Source: Falsiroseomonas bella (GTDB lineage: Bacteria > Pseudomonadota > Alphaproteobacteria > Acetobacterales > Acetobacteraceae). From it: a DNA stretch of 64,000 bases. Position 1 is the stretch's first letter; the number at the start of each line of letters is the position of its first letter. Shown piece after piece: positions 47,646-58,109 of the stretch. The stretch covers positions 682,001 to 746,000 of the forward strand of contig NZ_QGNA01000004.1 of NCBI RefSeq assembly GCF_003173615.1. Reading direction: 5' to 3'. The translations under genes were made by a program, and so were the position numbers. The notes beneath the pieces are model-generated. The model was not told the DNA's origin. It was given only the letters and a program-made list of their open reading frames with translations, and did no database searches.

Positions 47646-49600
47646 CACGCGTTCTGCGGCTCCACCAGCATCCTGCCCTTCATCTCCATGTGCATGGCGT
47701 GGCAGAACCAGGTGCAGTAGTACCAGTAGACGCCCGGGCGCTCCGCCCTGAAGGTGACGGAGGACGTCGCCTGTGGCGGCACCTCCATGCTGATGCCGTA
47801 GTTGCTGATGGCGAAGCCGTGCGTCAGGTCCTCCACGTCGTCGACATTGGTGACATAGACCGTCACCTCGTCGCCCTGCCGCACGTTGAACTTCTCGAGC
47901 CCGTACTGCGGCGCCATGGAGGTCATGTAGACCCGCACCTTGCCGCCGTCGCGCACCACCTTGCTGTCCTCCATCAGGTTCACGCCATCGGCCTGGGCCT
48001 GCTTCACCGCATCGGCGAAGAAGGGATCGTCCCGCGTCCAGCGATGCACGGGGTTGATCTTGGAACGGTGGACGATGGTCGCGTCATGCGGCTCCGCGTA
48101 GCTCGGCCCGTCATGCACCAGCACCATGCGATCGCCGGAGATGTCGATGAGCTGGTCGTTCTCCGGCTTCAGCGGGCCGACATTGAGGAAGCGGTCCTTG
48201 GAGAATTTGTTGAGGCTCAGCAGCCACCTGCCGTCGGCCTCCTTCGTCTGGCCCATGGAGCTGTGGTTGTGGCCGGGCTGGTAGTGGACATCGAGCTTCT
48301 GGATGATCGGGTTCGCGCGCTCGCCGCGGAAGGCGCGCTTCGCCGTCTCGATGTTCCATTTCACAACCTGGCTGTCGATGAACAGCGTGGTGAAGGCGTT
48401 GCCCTTGCCGTCGAAGGCGGTGTGCAACGGCCCTAGGCCGAGCTCCGGCTCCGCCACCACCACGTCGCGCGGCTGGATCCTGTCGTCGAACAGGTCGTCG
48501 AAGCGGCGGACGTCGAAGACGGTGACGGTGGGCGAGAGCTTTCCGTTCGCGACCACATGGATGCCGTCGGGCGCCGTGTTGATGCCATGCGGGCTGTTCG
48601 GCACCGGCACGTAGCGCGTCAGCGGCGATCCGCGCGTGCCGTCCAGCACGGGCACGCCGCCGATCTCGCGGTAGTTGCGCTGGCGCACCGCCTCCTCGAT
48701 CCGCTGCAGGTTGAAGATGACGACCCAGTCCTGCTCGGCCGACATCATCTCGGCGAGGGTGACGCCGCCTTCGGAATTGTAGCAGGTCGAGAAGGCATAC
48801 TTGCCCTGGTAGTCGGCATCGGTGTTGTCGAGGTTTCCATCCACCACGATCTGCCAGGCGACCTGCATCGTGTCGCCGTTCACCGCGGTGAAGATCGAGC
48901 GATAGGCATCGGGCCTGTCGAGGTCGCGCCCGTCGTTCGGAACCGGCACGCGGTCCTCGCCATTGCAGAAGACGTAGCCGGTGCGCGGATATTTCTGCAC
49001 GCGCAGCCCATGCACGGTGAACTGGTTCGGCAGCTGGATGATCTTGTCGCAGCGCATCACGTCGAGGCGGATGCGGCACACCCGCGTGTTCAGCTTGTCG
49101 TTCGCGAACAGGTAGCGCCCGTCATAGGTGCCGTCCGTGAAGGACAGGTGCGGGTGGTGCAGGTCACCGCTGTCGAAGGTGACCTTGCCGAGCTTGGCGA
49201 GGTGCGTCTTCGTTTCCGGCGTCAGGCCTTCGGTCAGCACCTTCAGGCTCTCATTGGTCTGTCCCCAGCCGGTGGCGCTGTCGCGGTTGAAGACCGGCAC
49301 GCGGATCAGCTCGCGCATCGAGGGCATGCCGTAGATCCGCACCTCGCCGCTCTGCCCGGAGGAGAAGAAGACGTAGTATTCATCGAGCTCGCCGGGATGC
49401 ACCTCGTTGCTCTGCCGCTCGGGGCGGCGCTGCGGGCGCGACCTGTCGTCGCGTTCCTCTCGGCGGCGGTCCTGCGCTTCCGCTGTCCCGACCAGGTGCG
49501 TCACGGTGCCGGCGGCTGCCGCCCCGGCGGCACCGGCCGCCGCGGTCGTGCCGAGCAGCCGTCGGCGGTTCATCCCCTTGGGCTCGCGGTCGTCGGACAT
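47645..49600 (-). CDS. nosZ: NosZ: nitrous oxide reductase, clade I type
   Basis: 651 aa periplasmic enzyme reducing N2O to N2. The start ATG 49600 has AAGGAGGAAGCC upstream. A twin-arginine leader NRRRLLG (11-17) is followed by a cleavable hydrophobic region. The CuZ propeller has HHPH at 148-151 (D-x-HH-x-H clade I signature) and histidines in [35 protein letters not shown] and PHDATIVH. The CuA domain has C629, C633, H637 and M640 ([12 protein letters not shown]). Tat export and presence of nosR match clade I. A short charged insert (~44-62, [15 protein letters not shown]) follows the leader. Confidence 0.96.
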   Translation of the reverse strand: MSDDREPKGMNRRRLLGTTAAAGAAGAAAAGTVTHLVGTAEAQDRRREERDDRSRPQRRPERQSNEVHPGELDEYYVFFSSGQSGEVRIYGMPSMRELIRVPVFNRDSATGWGQTNESLKVLTEGLTPETKTHLAKLGKVTFDSGDLHHPHLSFTDGTYDGRYLFANDKLNTRVCRIRLDVMRCDKIIQLPNQFTVHGLRVQKYPRTGYVFCNGEDRVPVPNDGRDLDRPDAYRSIFTAVNGDTMQVAWQIVVDGNLDNTDADYQGKYAFSTCYNSEGGVTLAEMMSAEQDWVVIFNLQRIEEAVRQRNYREIGGVPVLDGTRGSPLTRYVPVPNSPHGINTAPDGIHVVANGKLSPTVTVFDVRRFDDLFDDRIQPRDVVVAEPELGLGPLHTAFDGKGNAFTTLFIDSQVVKWNIETAKRAFRGERANPIIQKLDVHYQPGHNHSSMGQTKEADGRWLLSLNKFSKDRFLNVGPLKPENDQLIDISGDRMVLVHDGPSYAEPHDATIVHRSKINPVHRWTRDDPFFADAVKQAQADGVNLMEDSKVVRDGGKVRVYMTSMAPQYGLEKFNVRQGDEVTVYVTNVDDVEDLTHGFAISNYGISMEVPPQATSSVTFRAERPGVYWYYCTWFCHAMHMEMKGRMLVEPQNA

Positions 49601-49611
49601 GGCTTCCTCCT

Positions 49612-51939
49612 TCATGGGCCCTGCGTTGCCGCCGGCGGCGTCGACGGCGTCCCGGTGGTCCTGGTGATGACGGTCTTCGGCGGCCCCTTGGCGCCTTTCG
49701 CCGGAAGCGGCACGGCGCTCATCGCGATCGCCTTCTCCCGCTTCAGCCGCTTCTGGATGTTGTGCGGGCAGCGATCCTCCGCGCGGTAGAGTTCCTGGCA
49801 GTGCATGCAGTAGATGCACTCGTTCGGGTTGATGTTGCCCTCGGGATGGATGGACTGGACCGGACACTCGCGCGCGCAGCGCTGGCAGGGGCTGCCGCAT
49901 TCTGGCCAGCGCTTCAGCCACTCGAAGGTTCGCATCCGCGCGGGGATGGCGAGGCCCGCACCCAGCGGACAGAGGTAGCGGCAGAAGAAGCGCTCGATGA
50001 ATAGACCCGCCGCCAGCAGGCCGACGGCGTAGAGCACGAAGGGCCAGGTGCGGTCGAATTTCAGGATGATGGCCGTCTTGAAGGGCTCGACCTCGGCCAG
50101 CTGCTCGGCCAGCGCGACGGAGTAGAGCGAGGCGCCGAAGAGCCCGAGGAAGATGATGTACTTGATCGGCCAGAGCCGCTCATGCAGGCCCCAGGGCACG
50201 GTGATCTGCGGCACCTTCAGCTTCTGCGCCACCGTCGCGAGCAGTTCCTGCAGCGCGCCGAACGGGCAGAGCCAGCCGCAGAAGACGCCGCGGCCCCAGA
50301 AGATCAGCGCCGCCGCGACGCCCGTCCAGAGCACGAAGATCAGCGGCGCGGCGAGGAAGTAGGTCCAGCTGAATCCGGTGACCAGCGCGCTGGCGAAGGT
50401 GATGACGTTCACCACCGAAAGCTGCGCATTCGCGTACCAGCCGAGCCAGACGAGCGTCCAGATCAGGAAGATGCGCCGCACCCACCGGTAGAGCGCAGGA
50501 CGGCGCACGAGCTGGTCCTGGAAGAAGAAGATCCCCGTCAGAACGCCGAGCGCCACGGCCGTGATGCCGATGTCCCAGGTCTTCGTGCGCCAGATCCGCT
50601 GCCAGAGCGGTTCGTCGAGCGGGCCGTCCGTCGCCGTCTCCGGGCCTGCGCCGATCGCTGGCGGCGCGGCCGCGACGGGCGCGGCGGGCGGCGGGGAAGG
50701 GCGGTCGATGTATCGCTCCGGCAACCGGTATCCCAGCTCGAAAGGCAGGAAGGCCTTTTCGCGCGCGCCGATCGCGCGCTGGATCAGGAGCTGTGTCTGC
50801 CACGGCGCCGTGGGGTCCATCCCGAACTGCGGCGGCACGGTGAACAGCGCGATCTCCGGCAGCCGCGGCGCGCCGTCCGCGGCGATGTCGCCGAGCCGCG
50901 TGTGGTCGCGGTCGCGGAAGCGCAGCGTGCGCCCGTCCTGGATCAGCTCGATCCGGTCGAAGATGCCGCCGCGCACATAACCCGAGCCCTTGAAGGAATA
51001 GACGCCCTCGCCGGCGACGAGGATCGCCTGCTGTCCGGGCTCCAGCCTGCTTCTCAACTGCTCATAGGCGGCATCACCGAGCAGGCTGCGCCCGATGGTC
51101 GGCACGCTGACGAGGGCGGCGTAGAGATCGATGAAGGTCTCGTCCTCGTCGCCCGGTTCCGGACTGTCGGCGGCCGCCTGGTTGCCGCCGCGCCGGAAGG
51201 CGTCGTTGACCTCGCCGATGCTGAGGTGGAGCCGGCGCACGGATCCGTCGCCCAGCAGGCTCTCCCAGTCCCGCACCTCGCCGGGGCCGGTCGCAAGCGT
51301 GGCCGGAGCCGTGGCGGGTGTTGCCGCCGTTTCAGCCGGTGCGGTGCCGCCGAGGCGTCCTGAACGGATGAGCCGCACCGCGGAGCGCACGACGCTGTCC
51401 GCCATCACCAGCACCGTCACGGTCGCGCCACTGACGATGTCCGTCTGCGGCGGCCTCGCCTCGCCTCGCACCACCGGGGCGATCTCGGCACCGACCAGGC
51501 TGTTGATCGCGCTGACCACGCGCTGTTCGGGGATGCCGATCAGCACGATGGGCTCCTTGTGATCCACCAGTCGCACGCCGCGGATCACGCCCCCGGTGTC
51601 GATGGCGACGAGGATGTGGATCGGCTTGCCGGAATAGCCCGTGGCGTCGGTGACGTCGGCGTTCAGGTAGACATGGCCGAGCAGCCGGTCGCCCGCATAT
51701 ACCGGCGCGAGGGGCGGGTCGCCCTGCGGCGGCCCGATACGGTCCGCGCCCGGGAAGATCTCCGCGGGCGTGACGCCTGGCAGGAACTCCGCAAGGCGCG
51801 CAGCCTTGGCGGGATGGGCGCAAACGCAGAGCCAGCCCAGCAGCAGCAGAAGGTGCAGAAAGCATGTCTTGCCGCCGGTACGCCGGCTGCGACGGGTCCG
51901 GTCCGGATGCTGGTAAGCCAACCGCAACTCGCCTCGCAC
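49612..51939 (-). CDS. nosR: NosR: flavo-iron-sulfur membrane protein
   Basis: 775 aa from GTG 51939, with AGGAAGG about 8 bases upstream. A signal-like helix (25-42) precedes the periplasmic FMN domain with SGAT at 170-173, whose Thr receives FMN from NosX. Residues ~200-440 are periplasmic and include a Pro/Ala-rich linker (~405-425). The membrane part (~445-660) carries CGWLCPFG and CRYLCPLG. The C-terminal cytoplasmic region has two [4Fe-4S] clusters, [13 protein letters not shown] and [18 protein letters not shown]. It feeds electrons and is required for nosZ expression and activity. First gene of the nos operon. Confidence 0.95.
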   Translation of the reverse strand: MRGELRLAYQHPDRTRRSRRTGGKTCFLHLLLLLGWLCVCAHPAKAARLAEFLPGVTPAEIFPGADRIGPPQGDPPLAPVYAGDRLLGHVYLNADVTDATGYSGKPIHILVAIDTGGVIRGVRLVDHKEPIVLIGIPEQRVVSAINSLVGAEIAPVVRGEARPPQTDIVSGATVTVLVMADSVVRSAVRLIRSGRLGGTAPAETAATPATAPATLATGPGEVRDWESLLGDGSVRRLHLSIGEVNDAFRRGGNQAAADSPEPGDEDETFIDLYAALVSVPTIGRSLLGDAAYEQLRSRLEPGQQAILVAGEGVYSFKGSGYVRGGIFDRIELIQDGRTLRFRDRDHTRLGDIAADGAPRLPEIALFTVPPQFGMDPTAPWQTQLLIQRAIGAREKAFLPFELGYRLPERYIDRPSPPPAAPVAAAPPAIGAGPETATDGPLDEPLWQRIWRTKTWDIGITAVALGVLTGIFFFQDQLVRRPALYRWVRRIFLIWTLVWLGWYANAQLSVVNVITFASALVTGFSWTYFLAAPLIFVLWTGVAAALIFWGRGVFCGWLCPFGALQELLATVAQKLKVPQITVPWGLHERLWPIKYIIFLGLFGASLYSVALAEQLAEVEPFKTAIILKFDRTWPFVLYAVGLLAAGLFIERFFCRYLCPLGAGLAIPARMRTFEWLKRWPECGSPCQRCARECPVQSIHPEGNINPNECIYCMHCQELYRAEDRCPHNIQKRLKREKAIAMSAVPLPAKGAKGPPKTVITRTTGTPSTPPAATQGP

Positions 51940-52108
51940 GCCTGACCTTCCTCAAGGGGCAGGGCCAAGCGCTGTGCTGCGGCCCGTATTGTCCTTGGCC
52001 AGGCGCGGCGATGCTCCGCCGCGGCCTGGCGATCCTTCTCCTTCCGTCGAACGCCTGTCGGCCGGGGGCGTTCCGTGGCCAACGAGCCTTGGCGGAAGGA
52101 AGACTGCC

Positions 52109-53008
52109 ATGTCGCTGCTGAAGAACGAGCCGCCCGCTCCCATGCGTTCGCTCGGCGAGCTCTTCGCCATGGCGCAGGCCCTGGAGGAGGAGGCCGCGGC
52201 ACGCTACGCCGAGCTCGCGGCCGAGATGCGCGCGGCCGGCCTCGCATCGGTCGCCCAGGCCTTCGAGCACCTCGCCGACGAGGAGCGCGGCCATGCCGAG
52301 CATGTCATGGCGTGGTCCCAGGCCCGCACCGGCCATGCGCCCGATCCGGACATGATCCGCTGGCAACCCCCCGAGACCTTCGACGAGGAGGAGGCGCGCG
52401 GGATCGCCTCGTCCAGGCTCGCCTCGGCGTATCGCGCGCTGTCCATGGCCGTGCGCAACGAGGAGCGTGCCTTCGCCCTCTGGACCTACATCGCCGCGCA
52501 GGCGGAGGATGCCGAGATCCGCGAGGCGGCGGAGCGGATGGCGGCCGAGGAACTGCGGCATGCCACGCTGCTGCGCCGTGAGCGCCGCCTTGCCTACCAC
52601 GCGGGCCGAAGCGCAGGCGGTGCGGACTCCGGTTCGATGCAACGGCGCTCGCCTCTCGACCAGGCTGCGCATGCGGAGGCGGCGCTGGCCGCTCTGCTGG
52701 CCGAACTTGCGCGCAGCCCGGCTGCGCCGGCCGAATTGAGCGGCCTGGCGGCGGATGCCGTGGCGATGGCTGAACGGGTGGCCAGGGCCTCCGCGGCGGC
52801 CGGCGAAGACTTGCGGCTACCGAGCGGCAGCGCCGTTGTCCCGGCCTCCATGGAGGAGGCGCTGCGCCTCTCCGAAAGCACTGTCGAAGCCTATCTGGAC
52901 GCTGCCGAGGCCGCCCGCTCGGATGAGGTGATGCGAGAGCTGCAGGCGCTCGCTGCCCGCGCGATCTCCCGAACGGCATCGCTGCGCCGGATCGCGGAGG
53001 GCAGCTGA
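52109..53008 (+). CDS. Ferritin-like four-helix diiron protein
   Basis: 299 aa from ATG 52109 with GGAAGGAAGACTGCC upstream. N-terminal ~160 residues form a ferritin/rubrerythrin-like helix bundle with metal residues EEEAAARYAEL, ADEERGHAEHV, NEERAFALWTY and AEELRHATLL (E..ExxH twice). The C-terminal part (~180-299) is a second helical region of low complexity without metal motifs. It may store iron or detoxify peroxide. It is divergent from nosR and may be unrelated. Confidence 0.85.
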   Translation: MSLLKNEPPAPMRSLGELFAMAQALEEEAAARYAELAAEMRAAGLASVAQAFEHLADEERGHAEHVMAWSQARTGHAPDPDMIRWQPPETFDEEEARGIASSRLASAYRALSMAVRNEERAFALWTYIAAQAEDAEIREAAERMAAEELRHATLLRRERRLAYHAGRSAGGADSGSMQRRSPLDQAAHAEAALAALLAELARSPAAPAELSGLAADAVAMAERVARASAAAGEDLRLPSGSAVVPASMEEALRLSESTVEAYLDAAEAARSDEVMRELQALAARAISRTASLRRIAEGS

Positions 53009-53195
53009 CGCGCCGAAGCCACGGCAAGACAGGCCGAAGCACGGCGGGCCTCTACATCCGGGGTGCCGGAAATGGCTTGGCCCTGCTGCGCCGACGGCAC
53101 AGCATGCTGCTACCTTGCCGGCCCGGCTGCGATCTGGAAGGCAGCCCGGCGCGGAGACACCCGCCAACCCGTCGCCGCGCACCCAGGAGCAGCAG

Positions 53196-53966
53196 ATGAC
53201 GCAGCCAGGTCCGGTCGCGCTGATCACCGGCGCATCCTCCCCGGTCGGGATCGGCGCCGCCATCGCAAGGCGGCTCGCGCATCACGGATGGCGGCTGCTG
53301 CTGGTCGCGGAGGGGCCGGAGGCGTCGCTCGCCGGGGTGGTCGCCGAATGCCGCGCCATCGCGCGCGACCCCGGAAAGGTGGAGGGCCTCATTGCCGACC
53401 TGCGCGAGGCGTCCGCGGCGGAGGCGATGGTCGCCCGCGCACTCGACGCCTTCGGCCGCGTCGACGCGCTGGTCAACAATGCCGGCATGCGCCTGAGCAA
53501 GCCCTTCGGCAGCTTCACGGCCACGGAGTTCGACGAGGTCGTGGCCGTGAACCTGCGCGCCCCCTTCCTGACGAGCCAGGCGGTGCTGCCCGCCATGCGT
53601 CGCCAGGGCGGCGGCCGGATCGTGCACGTCGCGAGCCAGCTCGCCTCCGTCGCCGCGCAGGACCGCGCGCTCTATGGCCTGACGAAGGCGGCACTGATTC
53701 ACCTCACGAAGTGCATGGCGCTCGAACTGGCGCCGGAGAACATCCTGGTCAACGCCGTCAGCCCCGGGCCGACAGCGACCGCGCCGATCCTCTCCGGTGC
53801 GCATGACCGTCCCGGGGTCGCCGAGGATCGGCTGCGGCGCGTGCCGGCCGGACGGCTTGGCCGGCCTGAGGAGATCGCCGAGGTGGTCGCCTTCCTGCTC
53901 ACGACGGAGGCGACCTTCCTGCTCGGCCACGACATCGTCGTGGATGGCGGCTACACGCTGCACTGA
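53196..53966 (+). CDS. SDR family NAD(P)-dependent oxidoreductase
   Basis: 256 aa from ATG 53196 (CAGGAG 8 bases upstream). Classical SDR: cofactor loop TGASSPVGIGAAIA (~10-23), NNAG (~91), catalytic S in HVASQL and Y..K in ALYGLTKA (~160-166), and the C-terminal FLLGHDIVVDGGYT. FabG-like, 3-oxoacyl-ACP-reductase type by pattern, but the substrate is open. It faces the catabolic operon tail-to-tail across a hairpin and is not proven part of it. Confidence 0.9.
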   Translation: MTQPGPVALITGASSPVGIGAAIARRLAHHGWRLLLVAEGPEASLAGVVAECRAIARDPGKVEGLIADLREASAAEAMVARALDAFGRVDALVNNAGMRLSKPFGSFTATEFDEVVAVNLRAPFLTSQAVLPAMRRQGGGRIVHVASQLASVAAQDRALYGLTKAALIHLTKCMALELAPENILVNAVSPGPTATAPILSGAHDRPGVAEDRLRRVPAGRLGRPEEIAEVVAFLLTTEATFLLGHDIVVDGGYTLH

Positions 53967-53977
53967 GCGTGGTGGCC

Positions 53978-53996
53978 CGGGGCGTGGTGCGCCCCG
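53978..53996. terminator. Hairpin between convergent SDR and permease genes
   Basis: CGGGGCG-TGGTG-CGCCCCG, perfect 7-bp stem, 11 bp after the SDR stop and 5 bp before the opposing stop. Confidence 0.6.
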
Positions 53997-54000
53997 CGCA

Positions 54001-54795
54001 TCACGCCCGCGCCTGCAAGCCGCGTCCGAGCAGCATCGCCGCAAGCGCAGCGACCAGAAGGGCAAGGCCCGGGAAGATTGCGAGCCAAGGTGCGGCCGTC
54101 ATGTAGTTGCGGCTCTCCTGAAGGCTCGCGCCCCAGTCGGGCGTGGGGGGCGGGACGCCAAGCCCCAGAAAGCCCAGCGCCGCCTGGATCTGCAGCGCGA
54201 GGGGGAAGAGGATCACGCATTGCAGCAGCACCGTCGGCAGCACGTTGGGCCCGACATGGCGCAGCAGCACCGCCCATTCGCCATGGCCGAGCGCGCGCGC
54301 GGCCTCCACATAGGCGCGGGCGCCCTCGCCCAGCGCCGCGGCACGCGCGACGCGGAAGAACACCGGCGCGTAGATGATGCCGAGCGCCAGCACCAGGTTC
54401 ACCGCCCCCGGTCCCAGCGTCGCCGCGACCACCACGCCGAGGATGATCGGCGGGAAGGCGAGCAGCGCGTCTGCGCCGCGGGAAAGCGCCATGTCGCCCA
54501 GCCGCCCGAAGAAGCCCGCCACCGCGCCAGCCACGCCGCCGATCAGCGCGGCAAGCAGCACCGCCGCGCCGACGATGCCGAGCGTGGTGCCGGCCCCGTG
54601 CACCACGCGCGCATAGACGTCGCGCCCCGTCTCGTCCGTGCCGAACCAGTTGGCGGCGGAGGGCGGTGCGAGGCGGCGCGCGATGTCCACGCTGTCCGGC
54701 GCGCCGGCGAAGAGGCCCGGCGCGATGGCGACAAGCAGCAGCAGCCCGGCGAGGCCAAGCCCGAGGCCGTATTCGATGCGCGCGCGCCGGTTCAT
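54001..54795 (-). CDS. Dipeptide/oligopeptide-type ABC permease (DppC-like)
   Basis: 264 aa, six membrane helices, BPD_transp_1 domain. GTDETGRDVYARVVHGAGTT near residue 45 and the EAA loop EAARALGHGEWAVLLRHVGPN are typical of DppC/OppC. Start overlaps the upstream dppB stop (ATGA). Last gene of the operon. Substrate set by the binding protein at 55744. Confidence 0.92.
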   Translation of the reverse strand: MNRRARIEYGLGLGLAGLLLLVAIAPGLFAGAPDSVDIARRLAPPSAANWFGTDETGRDVYARVVHGAGTTLGIVGAAVLLAALIGGVAGAVAGFFGRLGDMALSRGADALLAFPPIILGVVVAATLGPGAVNLVLALGIIYAPVFFRVARAAALGEGARAYVEAARALGHGEWAVLLRHVGPNVLPTVLLQCVILFPLALQIQAALGFLGLGVPPPTPDWGASLQESRNYMTAAPWLAIFPGLALLVAALAAMLLGRGLQARA

Positions 54796-55739
54796 GCGCC
54801 GCGCACCCGCGGATCGATCGCGGCGTAGAGCAGGTCCACCAGCAGGTTGACCAGCAGCGCGATCAGCACGGCGACCAGCAGCGCGCCCTGCAGCACCGGA
54901 TAGTCCCGTGCCTGGATCGCGGCGAGGAGCGTGCGGCCCAGGCCCGGTATGGCGAAGAGGGTTTCGACCACCACCACGCCGCCCAGGATCTGCACCAGGA
55001 TCACGCCCGCGAAGGTGACCAGCGGGATCGCCACGTTGCGCAGCAGATGCCGCCCATAGACCAAGCGCGCCGGCAGGCCGCGGGCGATCGCTGCGCGAAT
55101 GAAATCCTGCCGCATCACCATCGCGGTCTGCTGGCGCGCGAACTGCGCATAGGCCGCGGCCTGCAGCAGCGCCAGCGCCAGCACCGGCAGCGCGATGCTT
55201 TCCAGGTTGTCGGACAGGTTCTCGCCCGGTCCCGCATAGATCAGCGGCGGCGACCAGCCGAGCCAGGCGCCGGCGGCGATCAGCAGCACCATGCCCGTCC
55301 AGAACACGGGCGCCGACAATGCGAGAAGGGAGAACGCCTCCACCACCAGGTCGGGCCAGCGCCCCTGGCGCACGCCGGCGACGACGCCGAGCGGCACGCC
55401 GACCAGCAGCGCGACCGCCAGCGTGACCAGGCCGATCTGCAGCGTCACCAGGAACGCCTCGCCGACGATCCCGGCCACCGGCAGGCCTTGTCGCCAGGAG
55501 TCGCCGAGGTCCCCGCGCAGAACGTCGCCCGCCCAGCCAAGATATTGCTGCCAGAGCGGGCGATCCAGGCCGAAGAAGGCGCGCAGCGCAGCCTCCGCCG
55601 CCTGGTCGCCGGCGCTCTGGCCCAGCATCTCGCCGACGACGTCGCCCGGCACGGCACGGATCAGCAGGAAGACGGCGGCGGTCGAGAGCACCGCCGTCGC
55701 CGCCGCCGCACCAAGCCTGCCGGCGAGCGCACCGAGCAT
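54792..55739 (-). CDS. Dipeptide/oligopeptide-type ABC permease (DppB-like)
   Basis: 315 aa, six membrane helices. Features of DppB: AVFLLIRAVPGDVVGEMLG near the N-terminus, LGWAGDVLRGDLGDSWRQ, and the EAA region FIRAAIARGLPARLVYGRHLLRN. It sits 4 bp after the binding-protein stop and overlaps dppC. Confidence 0.92.
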   Translation of the reverse strand: MLGALAGRLGAAAATAVLSTAAVFLLIRAVPGDVVGEMLGQSAGDQAAEAALRAFFGLDRPLWQQYLGWAGDVLRGDLGDSWRQGLPVAGIVGEAFLVTLQIGLVTLAVALLVGVPLGVVAGVRQGRWPDLVVEAFSLLALSAPVFWTGMVLLIAAGAWLGWSPPLIYAGPGENLSDNLESIALPVLALALLQAAAYAQFARQQTAMVMRQDFIRAAIARGLPARLVYGRHLLRNVAIPLVTFAGVILVQILGGVVVVETLFAIPGLGRTLLAAIQARDYPVLQGALLVAVLIALLVNLLVDLLYAAIDPRVRGA

Positions 55740-55743
55740 CGCC

Positions 55744-57333
55744 TCAGGCCGCGATCCAGCTGCGCGCCAGCCCGAACCACCAGCCGGTCGGGTGCTGCGC
55801 GTAGTTCCGCACGCGCGACTGCGTGACGGTGACGAGGTTCGGCGAGAACAGCATGATCGTGGGCACGGTCTCGCTCATCAGCTTCTGCAGCTGGACGTAG
55901 ATGCGGCGTCGCTCCGCCGGGTCAGACGTCTCCATGCCCTGGTCGAGCAGGCGGTCCGCCTCGGCGTTGTTCCAGTTGCGGAAGTCCGCGCCCTGCGGCG
56001 GGCTGCGGAAGTGCCGGTAGTAGAGGATGTGGGGATCGGGCTGCGTGCCCCAGTCGTTGAAGGTGAAGCGCATGTTGCGCGTGCGGAAGGCATTGAGCCA
56101 CACGCCGAGCTCGACGCGCTGGATGTTCAGCCGGATGCCGACGCGCTGCAGCTGCTGCGCGATGGTGACCGCCGCCGGGTCCATCCACTCGAAGCCGATG
56201 ATGCTGACCAGGTCGAGCTGGAAGCCGCCGCCATGCCCCGCCTCCGCCAGCAGCGCGCGGGCGCGGTCGAGGTCCGGGCGCTGCGTGGCGAGCTCGTTCA
56301 GCGGCGCGCCCCAGCTTTCCTGCATGGCGGCGACGGTGGTGCCGAGAACCGTGCCGTGGCCACCGATGGAGGCCTGCATCACCGCCTCCTTGTCGATGGA
56401 CAGCGCGATCGCCTGGCGCACGCGGACATCCCGCAGCTGCGCGAAATTGCCGTCGAGGTCGAGCGTGTTCTGGCGGAGCGACGGCGCCGTGCCGATGTTG
56501 AGTCCCTGCACGTCGCGCAGCTGCTCGGCATCCTGCGGCCGTGGCAGCAGCGCGACATCGGCGCGCCGGTTGCGCAGCGCCTGCAGCAGGCTCGCGGCGT
56601 TGGGCTGCGTGCTGAACAGGATGGCCTCGAGATAGGGCTGACCCGCCTCCCAGTATTGCGGGAAGCGCTGCATCCGGATGTGGCTCTGCGGGCGGAACTC
56701 GGCCAGGCGGAACGGGCCGGTCCCCACGGACTGCTGCGACAGCCGCGCGCGCGCATTCTGCGCCGCGAAGGTGTCCTTCGGCACGACGCAGCCGAAGCGG
56801 TTGGTCAGTGTCATGGGCAGGGATGCGTTCGGCCGGTTCAGCCGGATCACTACCGTATGGTCGTCAGGTGTCGCGATCTCCGCGATGGCACCGAAGTCGG
56901 CGGCACCCGGGCTGCCGTTGGACGCGTCGCGGATGTAGTCGTAGCTGTATTTCACATCGGCCGAGCTCATCGGCTGGCCGGTGTGGAAGGTGACGTTGCG
57001 GCGCAGGCGGAAGGTGTAGGTCAGCCCGTCGGGCGAGATCTGCATGCTCTCCGCCAGCAGCGGCCGCGCCTCGCCCGAAGGGTGTTCGTACATCAGGCCC
57101 TGATACATCAGGACCGTCACGGCGGTGCGCGCATCGCCGGCCTGGTGGAACGGATCGAGGTTGGGCGGCTCGTTGGCGATCGCGACTGTCAGCGTCCCGC
57201 CCCGGCGCGCCTGCGGGTCAGCGGGGCCGTAGATGTCGAGCGCCGCGCCTTGCGCCAGGGGCAGGGCGGGGGCGGCGAGAAGCCCGGCCGTGCCGAGCAG
57301 TGCGGCGCGGCGGGTTATCGAAGGCGTCCACAT
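55744..57333 (-). CDS. ABC solute-binding protein, peptide/nickel family (SBP_bac_5)
   Basis: 529 aa periplasmic. A Tat-like/Sec leader (TRRAALLGTAGLLAAPALPL, ~8-27). Family 5 landmarks: GGTLTVAIANEPPNLDPF at the mature N-terminus, GLTYTFRLRRNVTFHTGQP, NRFGCVVPK and VRQAIALSIDKEAVM. It would bring an oligopeptide-like or amide-containing compound to the DppBC permease. The substrate is unknown. Confidence 0.92.
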   Translation of the reverse strand: MWTPSITRRAALLGTAGLLAAPALPLAQGAALDIYGPADPQARRGGTLTVAIANEPPNLDPFHQAGDARTAVTVLMYQGLMYEHPSGEARPLLAESMQISPDGLTYTFRLRRNVTFHTGQPMSSADVKYSYDYIRDASNGSPGAADFGAIAEIATPDDHTVVIRLNRPNASLPMTLTNRFGCVVPKDTFAAQNARARLSQQSVGTGPFRLAEFRPQSHIRMQRFPQYWEAGQPYLEAILFSTQPNAASLLQALRNRRADVALLPRPQDAEQLRDVQGLNIGTAPSLRQNTLDLDGNFAQLRDVRVRQAIALSIDKEAVMQASIGGHGTVLGTTVAAMQESWGAPLNELATQRPDLDRARALLAEAGHGGGFQLDLVSIIGFEWMDPAAVTIAQQLQRVGIRLNIQRVELGVWLNAFRTRNMRFTFNDWGTQPDPHILYYRHFRSPPQGADFRNWNNAEADRLLDQGMETSDPAERRRIYVQLQKLMSETVPTIMLFSPNLVTVTQSRVRNYAQHPTGWWFGLARSWIAA

Positions 57334-57357
57334 CGTCTTTCTCTCCCTTTGGTCTGT

Positions 57358-58107
57358 TCAGCGCTGCAGGAAGGCGCGGATGAAGGTGACGGTGCGCGCG
57401 ACGGCGGTGGCGACGATGTCCTCGCCGGCCTCGGCCGTGGCGAGGCGCGCATCGCCGAAGACGCCATTGCGCGTCTGCTCGTGGAAGGGGATCGGCACCT
57501 GCAGGAAGAAGGGCTGCTCGTTCGTGCCGAGCGGCAGGTCCATCGGGATCATCTCGCCCGGCGCCAGCGCGTCGCGCCGCACCAGTTCCGGCGCCACGGC
57601 GAGCGCCACGGAGACCTCGACCTCGCAAGCATGGCCGAAGCGCGGCGTCCTGCCATGCGCCTTCACCCGGTCGGCGGCCTGCTGGAAATAGAAGCCGACC
57701 GCCGCCTGCATCCCGACCTCGTACAGGATGCGGGAGGCCGCGACGGCCAGCGCCGTGGTGTTCCCGTTGTGGCCGTTCACCAGCAGCAGATGCGTGACGC
57801 CATGCGCCTTCATGCTGCGCGCGACATCCACGCAGCAGCCGAGGAAGGTCTCCTCGGACAGCGTGATCGTGCCGGGGAAGCCCATGTGGTGGCGCGACAG
57901 GCCGTAGGGCAGCGGCGGCAGCACCACCGCTTCCGGTCCCACCGCCTCCGCCAGGCGCTGCGCGATGCGGTGCGCGATGACGTAGTCGGTGGACGTCCGC
58001 ATGTTCGGGCCGTGCTGCTCCGTCGCGCCCACCGGCAGCAGTGCCAGGCGCGGCTTCGCCGCGGCGAACTCGACCGTCGTCATCTCCGCCAGTTCAAGCC
58101 AGGCCAT
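57358..58107 (-). CDS. Creatininase family amidohydrolase
   Basis: 249 aa. Metal residues of the family: VGATEQHGPN (E, H), Asp in TSTDYVIAH, NGHNGNT with its His, and Glu in GHACEVEVS. Creatininase-like enzymes hydrolyse cyclic or linear amides (creatinine, 2-amino-5-formylamino-pyrimidine formamide, mycofactocin precursor). None of these is specific here. Encoded between the binding protein and RidA, it is likely the hydrolase for the imported substrate. Confidence 0.88.
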   Translation of the reverse strand: MAWLELAEMTTVEFAAAKPRLALLPVGATEQHGPNMRTSTDYVIAHRIAQRLAEAVGPEAVVLPPLPYGLSRHHMGFPGTITLSEETFLGCCVDVARSMKAHGVTHLLLVNGHNGNTTALAVAASRILYEVGMQAAVGFYFQQAADRVKAHGRTPRFGHACEVEVSVALAVAPELVRRDALAPGEMIPMDLPLGTNEQPFFLQVPIPFHEQTRNGVFGDARLATAEAGEDIVATAVARTVTFIRAFLQR

Positions 58108-58109
58108 GC

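Noticed and set aside
51940-52108. FNR/NnrR box or strong promoter upstream of nosR
   Set aside because: I found no TTGAT-N4-ATCAA-like sequence of acceptable quality in the 169-bp gap between nosR and the ferritin-like gene.
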